64,000 bases of DNA from Actinospineispora acaciae DSM 45401. Its GTDB lineage: Bacteria > Actinomycetota > Actinomycetes > Mycobacteriales > Pseudonocardiaceae. The notes beneath the pieces are model-generated. The model worked only from the letters and a program-made list of their open reading frames with translations. It was not told where the DNA came from and did not search any database. Numbering within the stretch: position 1 is the stretch's first letter; every line of letters starts with the position of its first letter. The DNA lies in NCBI RefSeq assembly GCF_000620785.1, contig NZ_JIAI01000002.1:750177-814176 (forward strand). Direction: 5' to 3'. Shown here piece after piece: positions 25,451 through 33,471 of the stretch. A program made the translations under genes and the position numbers.

Positions 25451-26401
25451 CTACTCCGTGGGGCCGTTCTCGAACTCGGCGAGGAACCGTTCGACCTCGG
25501 CGCCCAGTTCTTCGGCGGTGGGCAGCGGCTCGTTCTTGGCCAGCAGCGACGGCCGGGCGTCGGCCTCCGCCGCCGAGTCGTAGCGCCGCTCCAGCGCCCG
25601 GACCACCCGGCTGGCCTGCTCCGAGCTGGCCACCTTCCGCTCGATGTCGGCGCCGATCTCCTCGGCCGCCTCGGTCAGCGCGTCGGTGGGCAGCAGCAGC
25701 CCGGTGCTCACGCTCACGTGGTCGAGCAGGGTGCGGGCGGCGTGCGGGTACTCGGTCTCGGCCAGGTAGTGCGGCACGTGCACGGCCAGGCCCATCGCGT
25801 CGTGCCCGGACTGGCCCAGCCGCAGCTCCAGCAGCGCGCCCGCGCTGCCGGGCAGCTCGGCGGTGGTGGCCCACTGCTCGCTGTGGTTGATCAGCTCGGG
25901 ACGGGTGGCGTGCGCGGTCACCCCGGCCGGGCGGGTGTGTGGCACCGCCATCGGGATGGCGTTGAGCCCGACCGCGATGTCCACCCCGAACCGCTCGATC
26001 AGCTCGGTGACCGCCGCCGCGAACCGCTCCCACTGCACGTCCGGCTCCGGGCCGGTGAGCAGCAGGAACGGCGTGCCGGCCAGGTCGCGCAGGGCGTAGA
26101 GCGCCAGGATCGGCTCGTCGTAGTCGGCCCAGTGGTCACGGTCGAACGTCATGGTGGGCCGCCGCGAGCGGTAGTCCAGCAGCTGGTCGACGTCGAAGGT
26201 GGCGATCACCGTGCCCGGCAGCGCCGTCAGCAGGTGGTCCATGGCCAGCCGACCGGCATGCCCGGCATCGATGTAGCCGCCGAAGTGGTGCAGCATCACC
26301 CTCGGCTCCGGGGTGCCCGCCATGGGCACCGCGTCCGCCGAAGGGGCCAACGCCGCGTCGGCGTCTTCCTCGACCTGGTACAGCTCGGTGGGATCCAGCA
26401 C
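25451..26401 (-). CDS. PAC2 family protein
   Basis: Member of the proteasome-assembly-chaperone-2-like family common in actinobacteria (mycobacterial Rv2714 is the structural example). Start GTG 26401 (V-L-D-P-T-E-L-Y) is preferred because the string GAGGAGGAGG upstream is its ribosome site; using ATG 26419 would translate that site as R-R-R. Seen in the 316 residues: M-L-H-H-F-G-G-Y-I-D-A-G-H-A near 36, F-L-L-L-T-G-P-E-P-D near 112, A-M-A-V-P-H-T-R-P near 150 and H-V-P-H-Y-L near 210. The C-terminal 70 residues are helical and charged. Function undefined; a proteasome link is only by family. Confidence 0.88.
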   Translation of the reverse strand: MLDPTELYQVEEDADAALAPSADAVPMAGTPEPRVMLHHFGGYIDAGHAGRLAMDHLLTALPGTVIATFDVDQLLDYRSRRPTMTFDRDHWADYDEPILALYALRDLAGTPFLLLTGPEPDVQWERFAAAVTELIERFGVDIAVGLNAIPMAVPHTRPAGVTAHATRPELINHSEQWATTAELPGSAGALLELRLGQSGHDAMGLAVHVPHYLAETEYPHAARTLLDHVSVSTGLLLPTDALTEAAEEIGADIERKVASSEQASRVVRALERRYDSAAEADARPSLLAKNEPLPTAEELGAEVERFLAEFENGPTE

Positions 26402-26531
26402 AGTGGACCTCCTCCTCATGGTGCTTCACTCCGGCCGCGACCGGCCTCTCGAGAAGTGTCAACGCCGGGGAGCGTCAGATCCATCCCATTCCCGTGCCAG
26501 AAGGCCGTCGGCTCGGTCACGATGGAAGCAA

Positions 26532-27863
26532 ATGGATACGCGGCTCTCGAACGTGAACAAACGTGGTCTCTACGTAGTCTGGTCGGTCGGAGTCTTCGCC
26601 TATCTGGTGGCGGTGCTGCAGCGTTCGTCGTTCGGGGTAGCCGGGTTGGATGCTACCGCGCGCTTCCACGCCGCACCCGCCGTGCTGTCCGCGTTCGTGG
26701 TGCTGCAGTTGGTGGTGTACGCCTGCCTGCAGGTTCCGGTGGGGCTGCTGCTGGACCACTTCGGCGCGCGGCAGCTCATCGTCGTGGGTGGCCTGACCAT
26801 GATCGCCGGTCAGCTGGTGCTGGCGTTCTCCACCGCGCTGCCGGCCGCGTTCGCGGCGCGCGCCCTGGTCGGCGCCGGCGACGCGCTCACCTTCATCAGC
26901 GTGCTGCGGGTGGTCAACGCGTGGTTCCCGGCCCGGCGCTCGCCGCTGATGACCCAGCTCACCGCGCTGCTCGGGCAGTTCGGCCAGGTGCTCAGCGCGA
27001 TCCCGCTGGTCGCGCTGCTGCACGGGCCGGGCTGGAGCGCGGCGTTCGCCTCGGCGGCGGGGTTGGGCGTGCTGGCGGTGGTGCTGGTGCTCGCGGTGGT
27101 TCGGGACCGCCCGCCGGGGACCGGGTCGGTGGCCAGGCCGGCGCCGTCGCTGGCGCTGGTGGGCAGGGGTCTGCGGGCGGCCTGGGGAGCCCCGGGCACC
27201 CGGCTGGGCTTCTGGTCGCACATGGGCACGCAGTTCTCCGGCACGGTGTTCGCGCTGCTGTGGGGGATGCCGTTCCTGGTGGCCGGCCAGGGGTTGACGC
27301 CGGTGCAGGCCAGCGCGCTGCTGACCGTGTTCGTGCTGGCCGGGGTGCTGGTGGCGCCGGTCATCGGCGAGCTCACCGCGCGGCACCCGATGCGCCGGTC
27401 CTGGCTGGTGCTCACCGTGATCGGGGTGACCGCCACCGCGTGGACGGCGGTGCTGGCGATGCCGCAGCCGGTGCCGCGCTGGCTGCTGGTCGCGCTGGTG
27501 CTGGTGCTCGCGGTGGGCGGCCCGGGCTCGATCGTGGGGTTCGACTACGCGCGCCAGTTCAACCCGGGCGGGCGGCAGGGGACCGCGGTGGGGATCGTGA
27601 ACGTCGGCGGGTTCAGCGCCTCGGTGGTCGTGGTGCTGGCGATCGGGGTGCTGCTCGGCGCGGTCGGCGGGCCGGACGGCTACACCCCGGAGGCGTTCCG
27701 GGTGGCCTGGTGCGCCCAGTACGTGGTGTGGCTGGTTGCGGTGGTCGGGGTGCTGCGGTGCCGGCGGCTGACCCGGCGCCAGCTCGCGGCCGAGGGAGTT
27801 GTTGTGCCGCCACTGTTTGCCCGGCGGCGCGCGCGACCCGCTCGTCCGGCGAAGGTGAGCTGA
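26532..27863 (+). CDS. Major facilitator superfamily transporter
   Basis: Inner-membrane secondary transporter, 443 residues, start ATG 26532 (M-D-T-R-L-S-N-V-N-K). About 12 helices are seen; the loop between helices 2 and 3 is G-L-L-L-D-H-F-G-A-R-Q-L, a form of the MFS A motif G-x-x-x-D-x-x-G-x-R, and R-A-L-V-G-A-G-D-A follows in helix 4. F-D-Y-A-R-Q-F-N-P-G-G-R-Q-G-T-A resembles the OPA/nitrate-type C-terminal motif. Substrate unknown. It precedes the CooC-like ATPase gene with a metal-type operator between, so a metal-related substrate is possible but unproven. Confidence 0.85.
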   Translation: MDTRLSNVNKRGLYVVWSVGVFAYLVAVLQRSSFGVAGLDATARFHAAPAVLSAFVVLQLVVYACLQVPVGLLLDHFGARQLIVVGGLTMIAGQLVLAFSTALPAAFAARALVGAGDALTFISVLRVVNAWFPARRSPLMTQLTALLGQFGQVLSAIPLVALLHGPGWSAAFASAAGLGVLAVVLVLAVVRDRPPGTGSVARPAPSLALVGRGLRAAWGAPGTRLGFWSHMGTQFSGTVFALLWGMPFLVAGQGLTPVQASALLTVFVLAGVLVAPVIGELTARHPMRRSWLVLTVIGVTATAWTAVLAMPQPVPRWLLVALVLVLAVGGPGSIVGFDYARQFNPGGRQGTAVGIVNVGGFSASVVVVLAIGVLLGAVGGPDGYTPEAFRVAWCAQYVVWLVAVVGVLRCRRLTRRQLAAEGVVVPPLFARRRARPARPAKVS

Positions 27864-27874
27864 TCACCCGTTCG

Positions 27875-27889
27875 TGACAATGACTATCA
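27875..27889. promoter_or_regulatory. Zur-like palindromic operator
   Basis: TGACAATGACTATCA matches 12 of 15 positions of the actinobacterial Zur site TGAAAATGATTTTCA and is itself a near-palindrome. It lies 49 bases before the CooC-like ATPase start. FUR-family regulators in general bind this type of sequence, so Fur or another paralogue cannot be excluded. Confidence 0.45.
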
Positions 27890-27937
27890 TCTTCGCGGAA
27901 GTCGGTCGGGTCGGGTGCGGAGAAGGGTAGATGCAGC

Positions 27938-28912
27938 GTGCGCGTCGCATTCGTGGGCAAGGGTGGCAGCGGCAAGACGACGCTCGCGGCGCTGTTCACC
28001 CGGTATCTGGCCGAGCTCGGACGGCCGGTGCTGGCCGTGGACGCGGACATCAACCAGCACCTCGGGCAGGCGCTCGGGCTGGACGAGGACGCGACGCCCC
28101 GGCCGCTCGGCGCGGACCTGGGCTGGCTGAAGGACCACCTGCGCGGCGGCAACCCCCGGCTGCCCTCGGCCGACGTCGTGATCAAGACGACGCCGCCCGG
28201 CCGGGGCTCGCGGCTGGTCCGGCTGTCCGAGGACGACGAGGTGCTGCGCCGCCATGCGGTGCGTTGCGCGGGCGGGGCGCGGCTGATGGTCACCGGAGAG
28301 TTCGACACCGAGGACATCGGGGTGTCCTGCTACCACTCCAAGACCGGCGCGGTGGAGCTGTACCTGAACCACCTGATGGACGGCCCCGGCGAGTACGTGG
28401 TGGTGGACATGACCGCCGGTGCGGACGCGTTCGCGTCCGGGCTGTTCACCCGCTTCGACCTGACGGTGCTGGTCAGCGAGCCGACCCAGCGCGGCATCGG
28501 CGTCTACCGGCAGTACCTGGCGAACTCGGCAGGGCACCGGTTGGCGCTGCGGGTGGTCGGGAACAAGGTGGCCGACCGGGCGGACGCGGACTACCTGCGC
28601 GAGCAGCTCGGGTCCGCGCTGCTGGCCAGCGTCGGGCACTCGGCGTGGGTGCGGGCCGCCGAGCGCGGCGCGCCGGAGCCGCTGGCGTCGCTGGAGCCGG
28701 CCAACCGGGCGGCGCTGGACGCGGTGCTCGCCGAGCTGGACGCCACCGAGCGGGACTGGGCGGCCTACCACCGGGGGACCGTGGAGTTCCACCTGCGCAA
28801 CGCGCGGGCGTGGGCGAACCGCGCGTTCGGCCGCGACCTGGCCGACCAGGTCGACCCCGACTTCGTGCCCGGCCCGGTGGCTGCCGCCTCGGTGGCTGCC
28901 GGCACGGCCTGA
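27938..28912 (+). CDS. CooC/MinD-type P-loop ATPase
   Basis: Cytosolic 324-residue ATPase of the SIMIBI class. The start GTG 27938 gives V-R-V-A-F-V-G-K-G-G-S-G-K-T-T with the deviant Walker A that marks MinD/CooC proteins; V-L-A-V-D-A-D-I-N-Q follows (switch), and V-V-V-D-M-T-A-G-A-D is Walker B. CooC inserts nickel into CO dehydrogenase, and relatives act in other metal or redox enzyme maturation, but no target enzyme is adjacent. The Zur-like site upstream suggests expression under zinc shortage. The C-terminal 60 residues are a helical extension. Substrate remains undetermined. Confidence 0.82.
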   Translation: MRVAFVGKGGSGKTTLAALFTRYLAELGRPVLAVDADINQHLGQALGLDEDATPRPLGADLGWLKDHLRGGNPRLPSADVVIKTTPPGRGSRLVRLSEDDEVLRRHAVRCAGGARLMVTGEFDTEDIGVSCYHSKTGAVELYLNHLMDGPGEYVVVDMTAGADAFASGLFTRFDLTVLVSEPTQRGIGVYRQYLANSAGHRLALRVVGNKVADRADADYLREQLGSALLASVGHSAWVRAAERGAPEPLASLEPANRAALDAVLAELDATERDWAAYHRGTVEFHLRNARAWANRAFGRDLADQVDPDFVPGPVAAASVAAGTA

Positions 28913-29013
28913 GCGTCCCTCGGCGGCGTGCCAGCGCTTGACAGCACACGACCCGGCGGGTGGGATCATCGCACCTCTAACCCCCGGCGAGTGAACAGGT
29001 CGAGGAGCGTTGC

Positions 29014-29973
29014 ATGGGACGGAAGCGCGCGCTGCGTCGCTCGATCCGCTCGCTTGCCCCGCTCGCGTTGGCCGCCGGCCTGCCGCCGGTCGTTCCGCTC
29101 GCGCTCGACGAGCCCGCCGCCGTCTTCGACGAGTGGGGCGGGCCGGTCACCTGGGACGTGCTGGTCGGCACCACCTCGGTGTGGCTGATGGTGGGCCTGG
29201 CCGCGCTCACGCTGCGGCTGTACGCCTGCCGGTTCTCCCCGACGGCGCAGCGTGCGGTCGCGCTGTTCAGCTGGGCCAGCGCCGGCGCCTGGCTGATCCA
29301 CCTGGCCGGGCTGGTCGCTCGCGGGCTGGAGCGTCCGGGACCGCTGCCGTGGTGGGCGGGCCCGTGGGCGACCGTCGCGGGCGCGCTGCTGGCCGGGGCG
29401 ACCGGCTGGCTCGTGGTCGGGCGAGGTCCGGCCGTGCCGATCACCGACGCCCCGCCCACCCCGGGCGCGCTGCGCATCGACCCGAGCGCCGAGGAGCGGG
29501 CGGTGTGGGCGCGCTCGTTGTTCTCCCCGCTCGCGCTGGCCGGGGCCGCGGTGTTGACGGTCGCCGGCGCGGTCGGGGTGGCGGCCGACGGGCTCGGGCT
29601 GGTCGACGTGTTCGTCGCCGGCCTGGCGGTCAGCACCGGCATCGGCTCGTGGGCGCGGATCCGGGTGGACAGGTCGGGGATCGTGATCACCCAGCCGGTG
29701 CTCGGCCGGGCCCTGGTCTCGGTGGACCGCGCGCGGATCGTGCACGCCTGGGCCGAGGACCGGGGCGCGGCCGGCCTGCCGCTGACGGCCTACGGCGTGT
29801 TCGAGTCCGGCCGCCGGTTCGGCTACCGGACCCGCTCGCGCGGCCCGGTGCTGTGCGCGGAGGTCTCCGACGGGCGGCGGCTGGTGGTCACGGTGAACTG
29901 CCCGTACCTGCCGGCGGCGCTGGTCAACACCGAGCTGGACCGGTGGCGCATCCCGGGGCAGCGGACGGGCTGA
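29014..29973 (+). CDS. Membrane protein with PH-like domain
   Basis: Integral membrane protein of 319 residues, no family assigned with certainty. Helices are predicted at about 12-30, 50-70, 85-108, 118-138, 172-195 and 200-215; the last 100 residues form a soluble domain with strands I-R-V-D-R-S-G-I-V-I-T-Q-P and L-G-R-A-L-V-S-V-D-R-A-R-I that look like a bacterial PH domain of the kind following membrane segments. N-terminus is basic (M-G-R-K-R-A-L-R-R). Its stop is directly adjacent to that of the convergent HxlR gene. Start ATG 29014 is 14 bases downstream of GAGGAG. Confidence 0.65.
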   Translation: MGRKRALRRSIRSLAPLALAAGLPPVVPLALDEPAAVFDEWGGPVTWDVLVGTTSVWLMVGLAALTLRLYACRFSPTAQRAVALFSWASAGAWLIHLAGLVARGLERPGPLPWWAGPWATVAGALLAGATGWLVVGRGPAVPITDAPPTPGALRIDPSAEERAVWARSLFSPLALAGAAVLTVAGAVGVAADGLGLVDVFVAGLAVSTGIGSWARIRVDRSGIVITQPVLGRALVSVDRARIVHAWAEDRGAAGLPLTAYGVFESGRRFGYRTRSRGPVLCAEVSDGRRLVVTVNCPYLPAALVNTELDRWRIPGQRTG

Positions 29974-30438
29974 TCAGGCGTTGTCCGGTGGGCGCGCGCC
30001 GGGGCCGGGCACCAGCTCCACCCCCTGGCGCACTGCCTGGCCGCAGTGCCCGCAGGTCAGCCCGACCACGAGGTCGCCGTCGCAACCGGAGTGCCTGGCC
30101 AGCCTTGGCGGTCCGTCCGGGCCGGCCAGGTGGGCGTCGCCCCACTGCATCAGCGACAGCACCGGCAGCGACAGCCCCCGGCCCCTGGCCGTCAGCCGGT
30201 ACTCGAAGCGGTCGGGCCGGCGCTGGTAGCGCACCCGCTCCAGCACCCCGGCGTCGACCAGCCGCGCGAGCCGGTCGGTGAGCACGTTGCGGGCCAGGCC
30301 GAGGCTTTCCGAGAACTCCTCGAAGCGGCGCAGCCCGAGCAGCGCGTCCCGCACGATGAGCAGCGTCCAGCGCTCGCCGACGACCTCCAACGCCCGCGCC
30401 AGCGAGCACACCTGGCTGTCGTAGGTCCGTCCGAGCAC
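29974..30438 (-). CDS. HxlR-family transcriptional regulator
   Basis: DNA-binding winged-helix protein of 154 residues. Start GTG 30438 (V-L-G-R-T-Y-D-S-Q-V-C-S) is preferred because GGGAGG is six bases upstream; the longer frame to 30483 lacks a site. HxlR features: Cys near the N-terminus, E-V-V-G-E-R-W-T-L-L-I-V-R-D near 18 and R-N-V-L-T-D-R-L recognition helix. Beyond the usual end (about residue 105) is an extra tail with H-S-G-C and T-C-G-H-C-G, a likely zinc-binding knuckle. Divergent from the QueG/SCP2 gene, which it probably controls. Confidence 0.85.
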   Translation of the reverse strand: MLGRTYDSQVCSLARALEVVGERWTLLIVRDALLGLRRFEEFSESLGLARNVLTDRLARLVDAGVLERVRYQRRPDRFEYRLTARGRGLSLPVLSLMQWGDAHLAGPDGPPRLARHSGCDGDLVVGLTCGHCGQAVRQGVELVPGPGARPPDNA

Positions 30439-30481
30439 GCGGTGCCTCCCGGGGGTCGTCGCGGCCACACTACGGTGGCTC

Positions 30482-30508
30482 AAGCAATGTTAGCAGTGAG
30501 AGTTGCTT
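30482..30508. promoter_or_regulatory. Candidate HxlR operator
   Basis: Six-base arms AAGCAA (30482-30487) and TTGCTT (30503-30508) with a 15-base spacer lie between the divergent HxlR and QueG/SCP2 genes, within relatively A/T-rich DNA. Position suits an operator for the divergent pair; no independent support. Confidence 0.35.
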
Positions 30509-30578
30509 CACGGGACTGACCTGCTCTAGATTGCGTTTCATCACGCTACTGACGCGCTCGACGGGAAGGCGCCGGACC

Positions 30579-31925
30579 ATGGCCAAGATCGACTCACATC
30601 CCAACGTGATCGAGGTGCGCCGGCGTGCCGAGCAGGGCCGGGCCGAGGCGCCGCCGGCGGTGCTCGACGCGGAGTGGCTGCGCCGGCTGTGTATGGCGGC
30701 CGGGGCCGAGGACGTGGGCTTCGTCGACTTCGAACGGCCCGAGCTGGCCGACGAGCGGGTCCAGATCGAGCGGGCCTTCCTCGGGGCGAAGGCGGCGATC
30801 AGCTTCGTCTGCCGGATGAACCGGGAGAACGTGCGCAGCCCGGCGCGCTCGGCCAGCAACCTGGAGTTCCACCTCACCAACCACGACACCAACGAGGTCG
30901 GCCGGCGCATCGTCACCGAGCTGGAGTCGATCGGGGTGCGCGCGTTCAACGGCAACGTGGGCTTCCCGATGGAGGCGGACAGGTTCCCCAGCGAGCGGAT
31001 CTGGGTGGTCGCGCACAAGCCGATCGCGGTGGAGGCCGGGCTCGGGCACATGGGCATCCACCGCAACGTCATCCACCCCAAGTTTGGCAACTTCATCCTG
31101 CTCGGCACGGTGGTGGTGGACACCGAGATCAGTGCCTATGACCGTCCGATCGACTACAACCCGTGCCTGGAGTGCAAGCTCTGCGTGGCCGCCTGCCCGA
31201 CGGGGGCGATCAACCCGGACGGCCGGTTCGACTTCTCCGCCTGCATCACGCACAACTACCGGGAGTTCCTGGGCGGCTTCGAGAACTGGGTGGAGACGGT
31301 CGTCGAGTCGAAGGACGCGAAGGACTACCGGCAGCGGATGTCCGAGCCGGAGAACGCGTCGCTGTGGCAGAGCCTCGGGTTCGGGCCGAACTACAAGGCG
31401 GCCTACTGCGTCTCGGTCTGTCCGGCCGGCGAGGACGTCCTCGGCCCGTACCTGGACAGCCGCAAGACGCACCTGGCGAACGTGGTCAAACCGCTGCAGA
31501 ACAAGGTGGAGACCGTCTACGTGGTGGCCAACTCCGACGCCGAGGCGCACGTGGCCAAGCGTTTCCCGCACAAGCGCATCAAGCGGGTGGGCAACGGGCT
31601 GCGGGCGCGCACCGTGGACGCCTTCGTGGTCGGCCTGCCGCTGATCTTCCAGCGCGAGGTGTCGCGCGGCCTGGACGCCACGTACCACTTCACCTTCACC
31701 GGCGCCGAACAACGCAAGCTTACGATCGTGATCCGCGACGGCGAGCTGACGATCGCCGAAGGTCACGAGGGCGAGCCTGACCTGCGGGTACGGGCGGACG
31801 CCGCCACGTGGTTCGGCTTCGTGGCCAAGGAGCGCTCGCTGGTCTGGGCGCTGCTCACCCGGCGGATCCGGCTCAGCGGGCCGCCTCGGCTGCTGGTGGC
31901 CTTCGGGCGCTGTTTCCCGAACTGA
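30579..31925 (+). CDS. QueG-like double 4Fe-4S protein fused to SCP2 domain
   Basis: Cytosolic protein of 448 residues, start ATG 30579 (M-A-K-I-D-S-H-P) after GGGAAGG. Residues 30-300 resemble the epoxyqueuosine reductase/corrinoid-binding reductase fold, with ferredoxin motif C-L-E-C-K-L-C-V-A-A-C-P near 205 and a second cysteine set around C-V-S-V-C-P-A-G near 288. Residues about 350-448 form a sterol-carrier-like SCP2 domain (F-T-F-T-G-A-E-Q-R-K, V-I-R-D-G-E-L). The combination suggests a redox reaction on a hydrophobic substrate. It is not QueG proper. Divergent from HxlR; followed by the CATA palindrome and the convergent PadR gene. Confidence 0.82.
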   Translation: MAKIDSHPNVIEVRRRAEQGRAEAPPAVLDAEWLRRLCMAAGAEDVGFVDFERPELADERVQIERAFLGAKAAISFVCRMNRENVRSPARSASNLEFHLTNHDTNEVGRRIVTELESIGVRAFNGNVGFPMEADRFPSERIWVVAHKPIAVEAGLGHMGIHRNVIHPKFGNFILLGTVVVDTEISAYDRPIDYNPCLECKLCVAACPTGAINPDGRFDFSACITHNYREFLGGFENWVETVVESKDAKDYRQRMSEPENASLWQSLGFGPNYKAAYCVSVCPAGEDVLGPYLDSRKTHLANVVKPLQNKVETVYVVANSDAEAHVAKRFPHKRIKRVGNGLRARTVDAFVVGLPLIFQREVSRGLDATYHFTFTGAEQRKLTIVIRDGELTIAEGHEGEPDLRVRADAATWFGFVAKERSLVWALLTRRIRLSGPPRLLVAFGRCFPN

Positions 31926-31928
31926 AAG

Positions 31929-31972
31929 CCGTGAGTGGCTAGGGGTGCCATAGCGCCCCTAGCCACTCACGG
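31929..31972. repeat. CATA-loop palindromic intergenic element, copy 1
   Basis: A 20-base-pair stem (31929-31948 with 31953-31972, one G:T pair) closed by the tetraloop CATA at 31949-31952, directly between convergent stops. Its outer part CCGTGAGTGG...CCACTCACGG and its loop are shared with the element at 36923-36968, while inner stem pairs differ in a compensatory way. Likely a bidirectional terminator or a mobile palindromic repeat. Confidence 0.85.
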
Positions 31973-31979
31973 GTTGGGC

Positions 31980-32741
31980 TCAGTCCTCGGCGAGGAGGCG
32001 GTAGATCGTCTTGCGGGCTTCGGCGAGCGCGGCGGACGCGGTGGCCCGCTGCTCGTCGGTGCCGGCGGACATGATCTGCGCGACGGCGGCATGGAGCTGG
32101 CCGTACTGCGTGCGCAGGTTGGCCACCGACTCGCTGACCTCGTCGCCCGCCACGTTCCACACCTTGTCCAGCTCGGCGCGGTGCTCCTCGACGTAGCGGG
32201 TGCCCTCCTCGGTCAGGGCCACCGTGCGGCGGCCCTCGGACTCCTCGGTGCGCACCAGCCCCTCGTCCTCGAGTTGCTGCAGGGTCGGGTAGACCGAGCC
32301 CGGGCTGGGCCGCCAGGCGCCGCTGGTGCGCTCGGCGACCTCCTGGATGATCTCGTAGCCGTGCCGGGGCTGCTCGGCGAGCAGCGCGAGCACGGCCAGC
32401 CGGATGTCACCCCTGGACCGGCGGCCACGACGGCCGCCGCGCGGGCCACCGCCGAACCCGCCGAAGCCCGGTCCGCCGAACGGCGGGACGACCGGGCCGA
32501 AACCGGGTCCGAACCCCGGGCCGCCACCGGGCGGGCCGAACCCTGGGCCGCCGTGCGGGCCACCGTGGTGGCCGCCGTGCGGGCCGCGGAACCGGCCGCG
32601 CCGGCGGCCGCGGGGCTCGTCGTCGTACTCCTCGTCATCGCCCGGACCCCGCTGGGCGAAGGCGGCGAAGCGGCCGCCGTGCCGGAGGGCGCCGCGAAGC
32701 GCCGACCAACGGGGGTCCCAGGCTGCGTTCATGCTACTCAT
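31980..32741 (-). CDS. PadR-family transcriptional regulator with Gly/Pro-rich N-terminus
   Basis: 253-residue regulator, start ATG 32741 (M-S-S-M-N-A-A-W) after AGGAGG. Residues 25-110 are a low-complexity Gly/Pro/Phe/Arg linker (repeats of G-P-G-F-G, G-G-H-H-G-G), then a PadR winged helix at about 115-190 with L-A-V-L-A-L-L-A-E-Q-P-R-H-G-Y-E-I and P-S-P-G-S-V-Y-P-T-L, and a helical dimerisation tail. PadR proteins often repress efflux or stress genes and themselves. The palindrome AACGATATGTCGTT lies 53 bases upstream. The divergent gene encodes the COG4315 lipoprotein-like protein, a possible target. Confidence 0.88.
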   Translation of the reverse strand: MSSMNAAWDPRWSALRGALRHGGRFAAFAQRGPGDDEEYDDEPRGRRRGRFRGPHGGHHGGPHGGPGFGPPGGGPGFGPGFGPVVPPFGGPGFGGFGGGPRGGRRGRRSRGDIRLAVLALLAEQPRHGYEIIQEVAERTSGAWRPSPGSVYPTLQQLEDEGLVRTEESEGRRTVALTEEGTRYVEEHRAELDKVWNVAGDEVSESVANLRTQYGQLHAAVAQIMSAGTDEQRATASAALAEARKTIYRLLAED

Positions 32742-32793
32742 GGTGATACCTCCTGGATAGTTCAAGTCATGTCACGACTGTCGCCGTTGCATC

Positions 32794-32807
32794 AACGATA
32801 TGTCGTT
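32794..32807. promoter_or_regulatory. Candidate PadR operator
   Basis: AACGA-TATG-TCGTT is an inverted repeat with five-base arms between padR-like 31980-32741 and the divergent gene at 32906, close to where promoters of both should lie. Confidence 0.4.
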
Positions 32808-32905
32808 ACGCATCGCTTGGCAAGTGACTCCGCTCACTGAGTGTGAACCGGGCTCGGGAGGCGGCCGTGTGTTCCGGGAAGCTCCCCGAACCGCGCAGGA
32901 GAGAG

Positions 32906-33424
32906 ATGCCCCGGCTCACAGCACTGCTTGTGCTCGCGGCGCTGGCGCTGGCCGCGCTCGGCGCCTACGACGTCATGCGTGGCGACCCCGACCTCGCCAC
33001 CGCCGCCGAGCCACCGCCCGCCCCGGCCGCGCCGCCCGCCCCCGCGCTCGACCTGGCGACCGCGCACACCCCCGTCGGCACCGTCGTGACCAGCGGCGGA
33101 AAGACGCTGTACCGGTTCGACAAGGACACCGCCAAGCCGTCCAAGTCCGCCTGTACGGGGCAGTGCGCGACCAACTGGCCGCCGCTGCTGGAGGACGGCA
33201 AGCCGAAGCTGACCGGGGTGGAGCCGGGGTTGGTGGGCATCGCCGTGCGCCCGGACGGCTCCCGGCAGGTCACGCTGGGTGGTTGGCCGCTGTACCGGTA
33301 CTCAGGGGACAAGGCGCCCGCCGAGGTCCGGGGCGAGGGCATGGCGGGCGGCGCCTGGCACGCGGTCGGCGTGAACGGCAAGCCCGCCGCCGCGACCAAA
33401 CCCAAGCCGCGCGGCGGGTCCTGA
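32906..33424 (+). CDS. Exported COG4315-type protein
   Basis: Exported 172-residue protein of the 'secreted repeat' family. Start ATG 32906 (M-P-R-L-T-A-L-L-V-L) follows AGGAGAG. A signal anchor/peptide covers 4-22 with no lipobox Cys, then an Ala/Pro linker (about 32-48). Two family repeats follow: T-V-V-T-S-G-G-K-T-L-Y-R-F-D-K-D with C-T-G-Q-C-A-T-N-W-P-P-L near 82-100, and Q-V-T-L-G-G-W-P-L-Y-R-Y-S-G-D near 125. The paired cysteines likely form a disulphide outside the membrane. Role unknown; some relatives are linked to extracellular redox. Confidence 0.82.
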   Translation: MPRLTALLVLAALALAALGAYDVMRGDPDLATAAEPPPAPAAPPAPALDLATAHTPVGTVVTSGGKTLYRFDKDTAKPSKSACTGQCATNWPPLLEDGKPKLTGVEPGLVGIAVRPDGSRQVTLGGWPLYRYSGDKAPAEVRGEGMAGGAWHAVGVNGKPAAATKPKPRGGS

Positions 33425-33471
33425 CGCGGAACCGTGGGCGGTGGCGGCGCGTTGTGGAGGACGTGTCGGGG

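Noticed and set aside
26136..26462. Minus-strand frame upstream of the PAC2 gene as a separate protein
   Set aside because: It is an alternative frame of the PAC2 5' region with Arg/Gly-rich composition.
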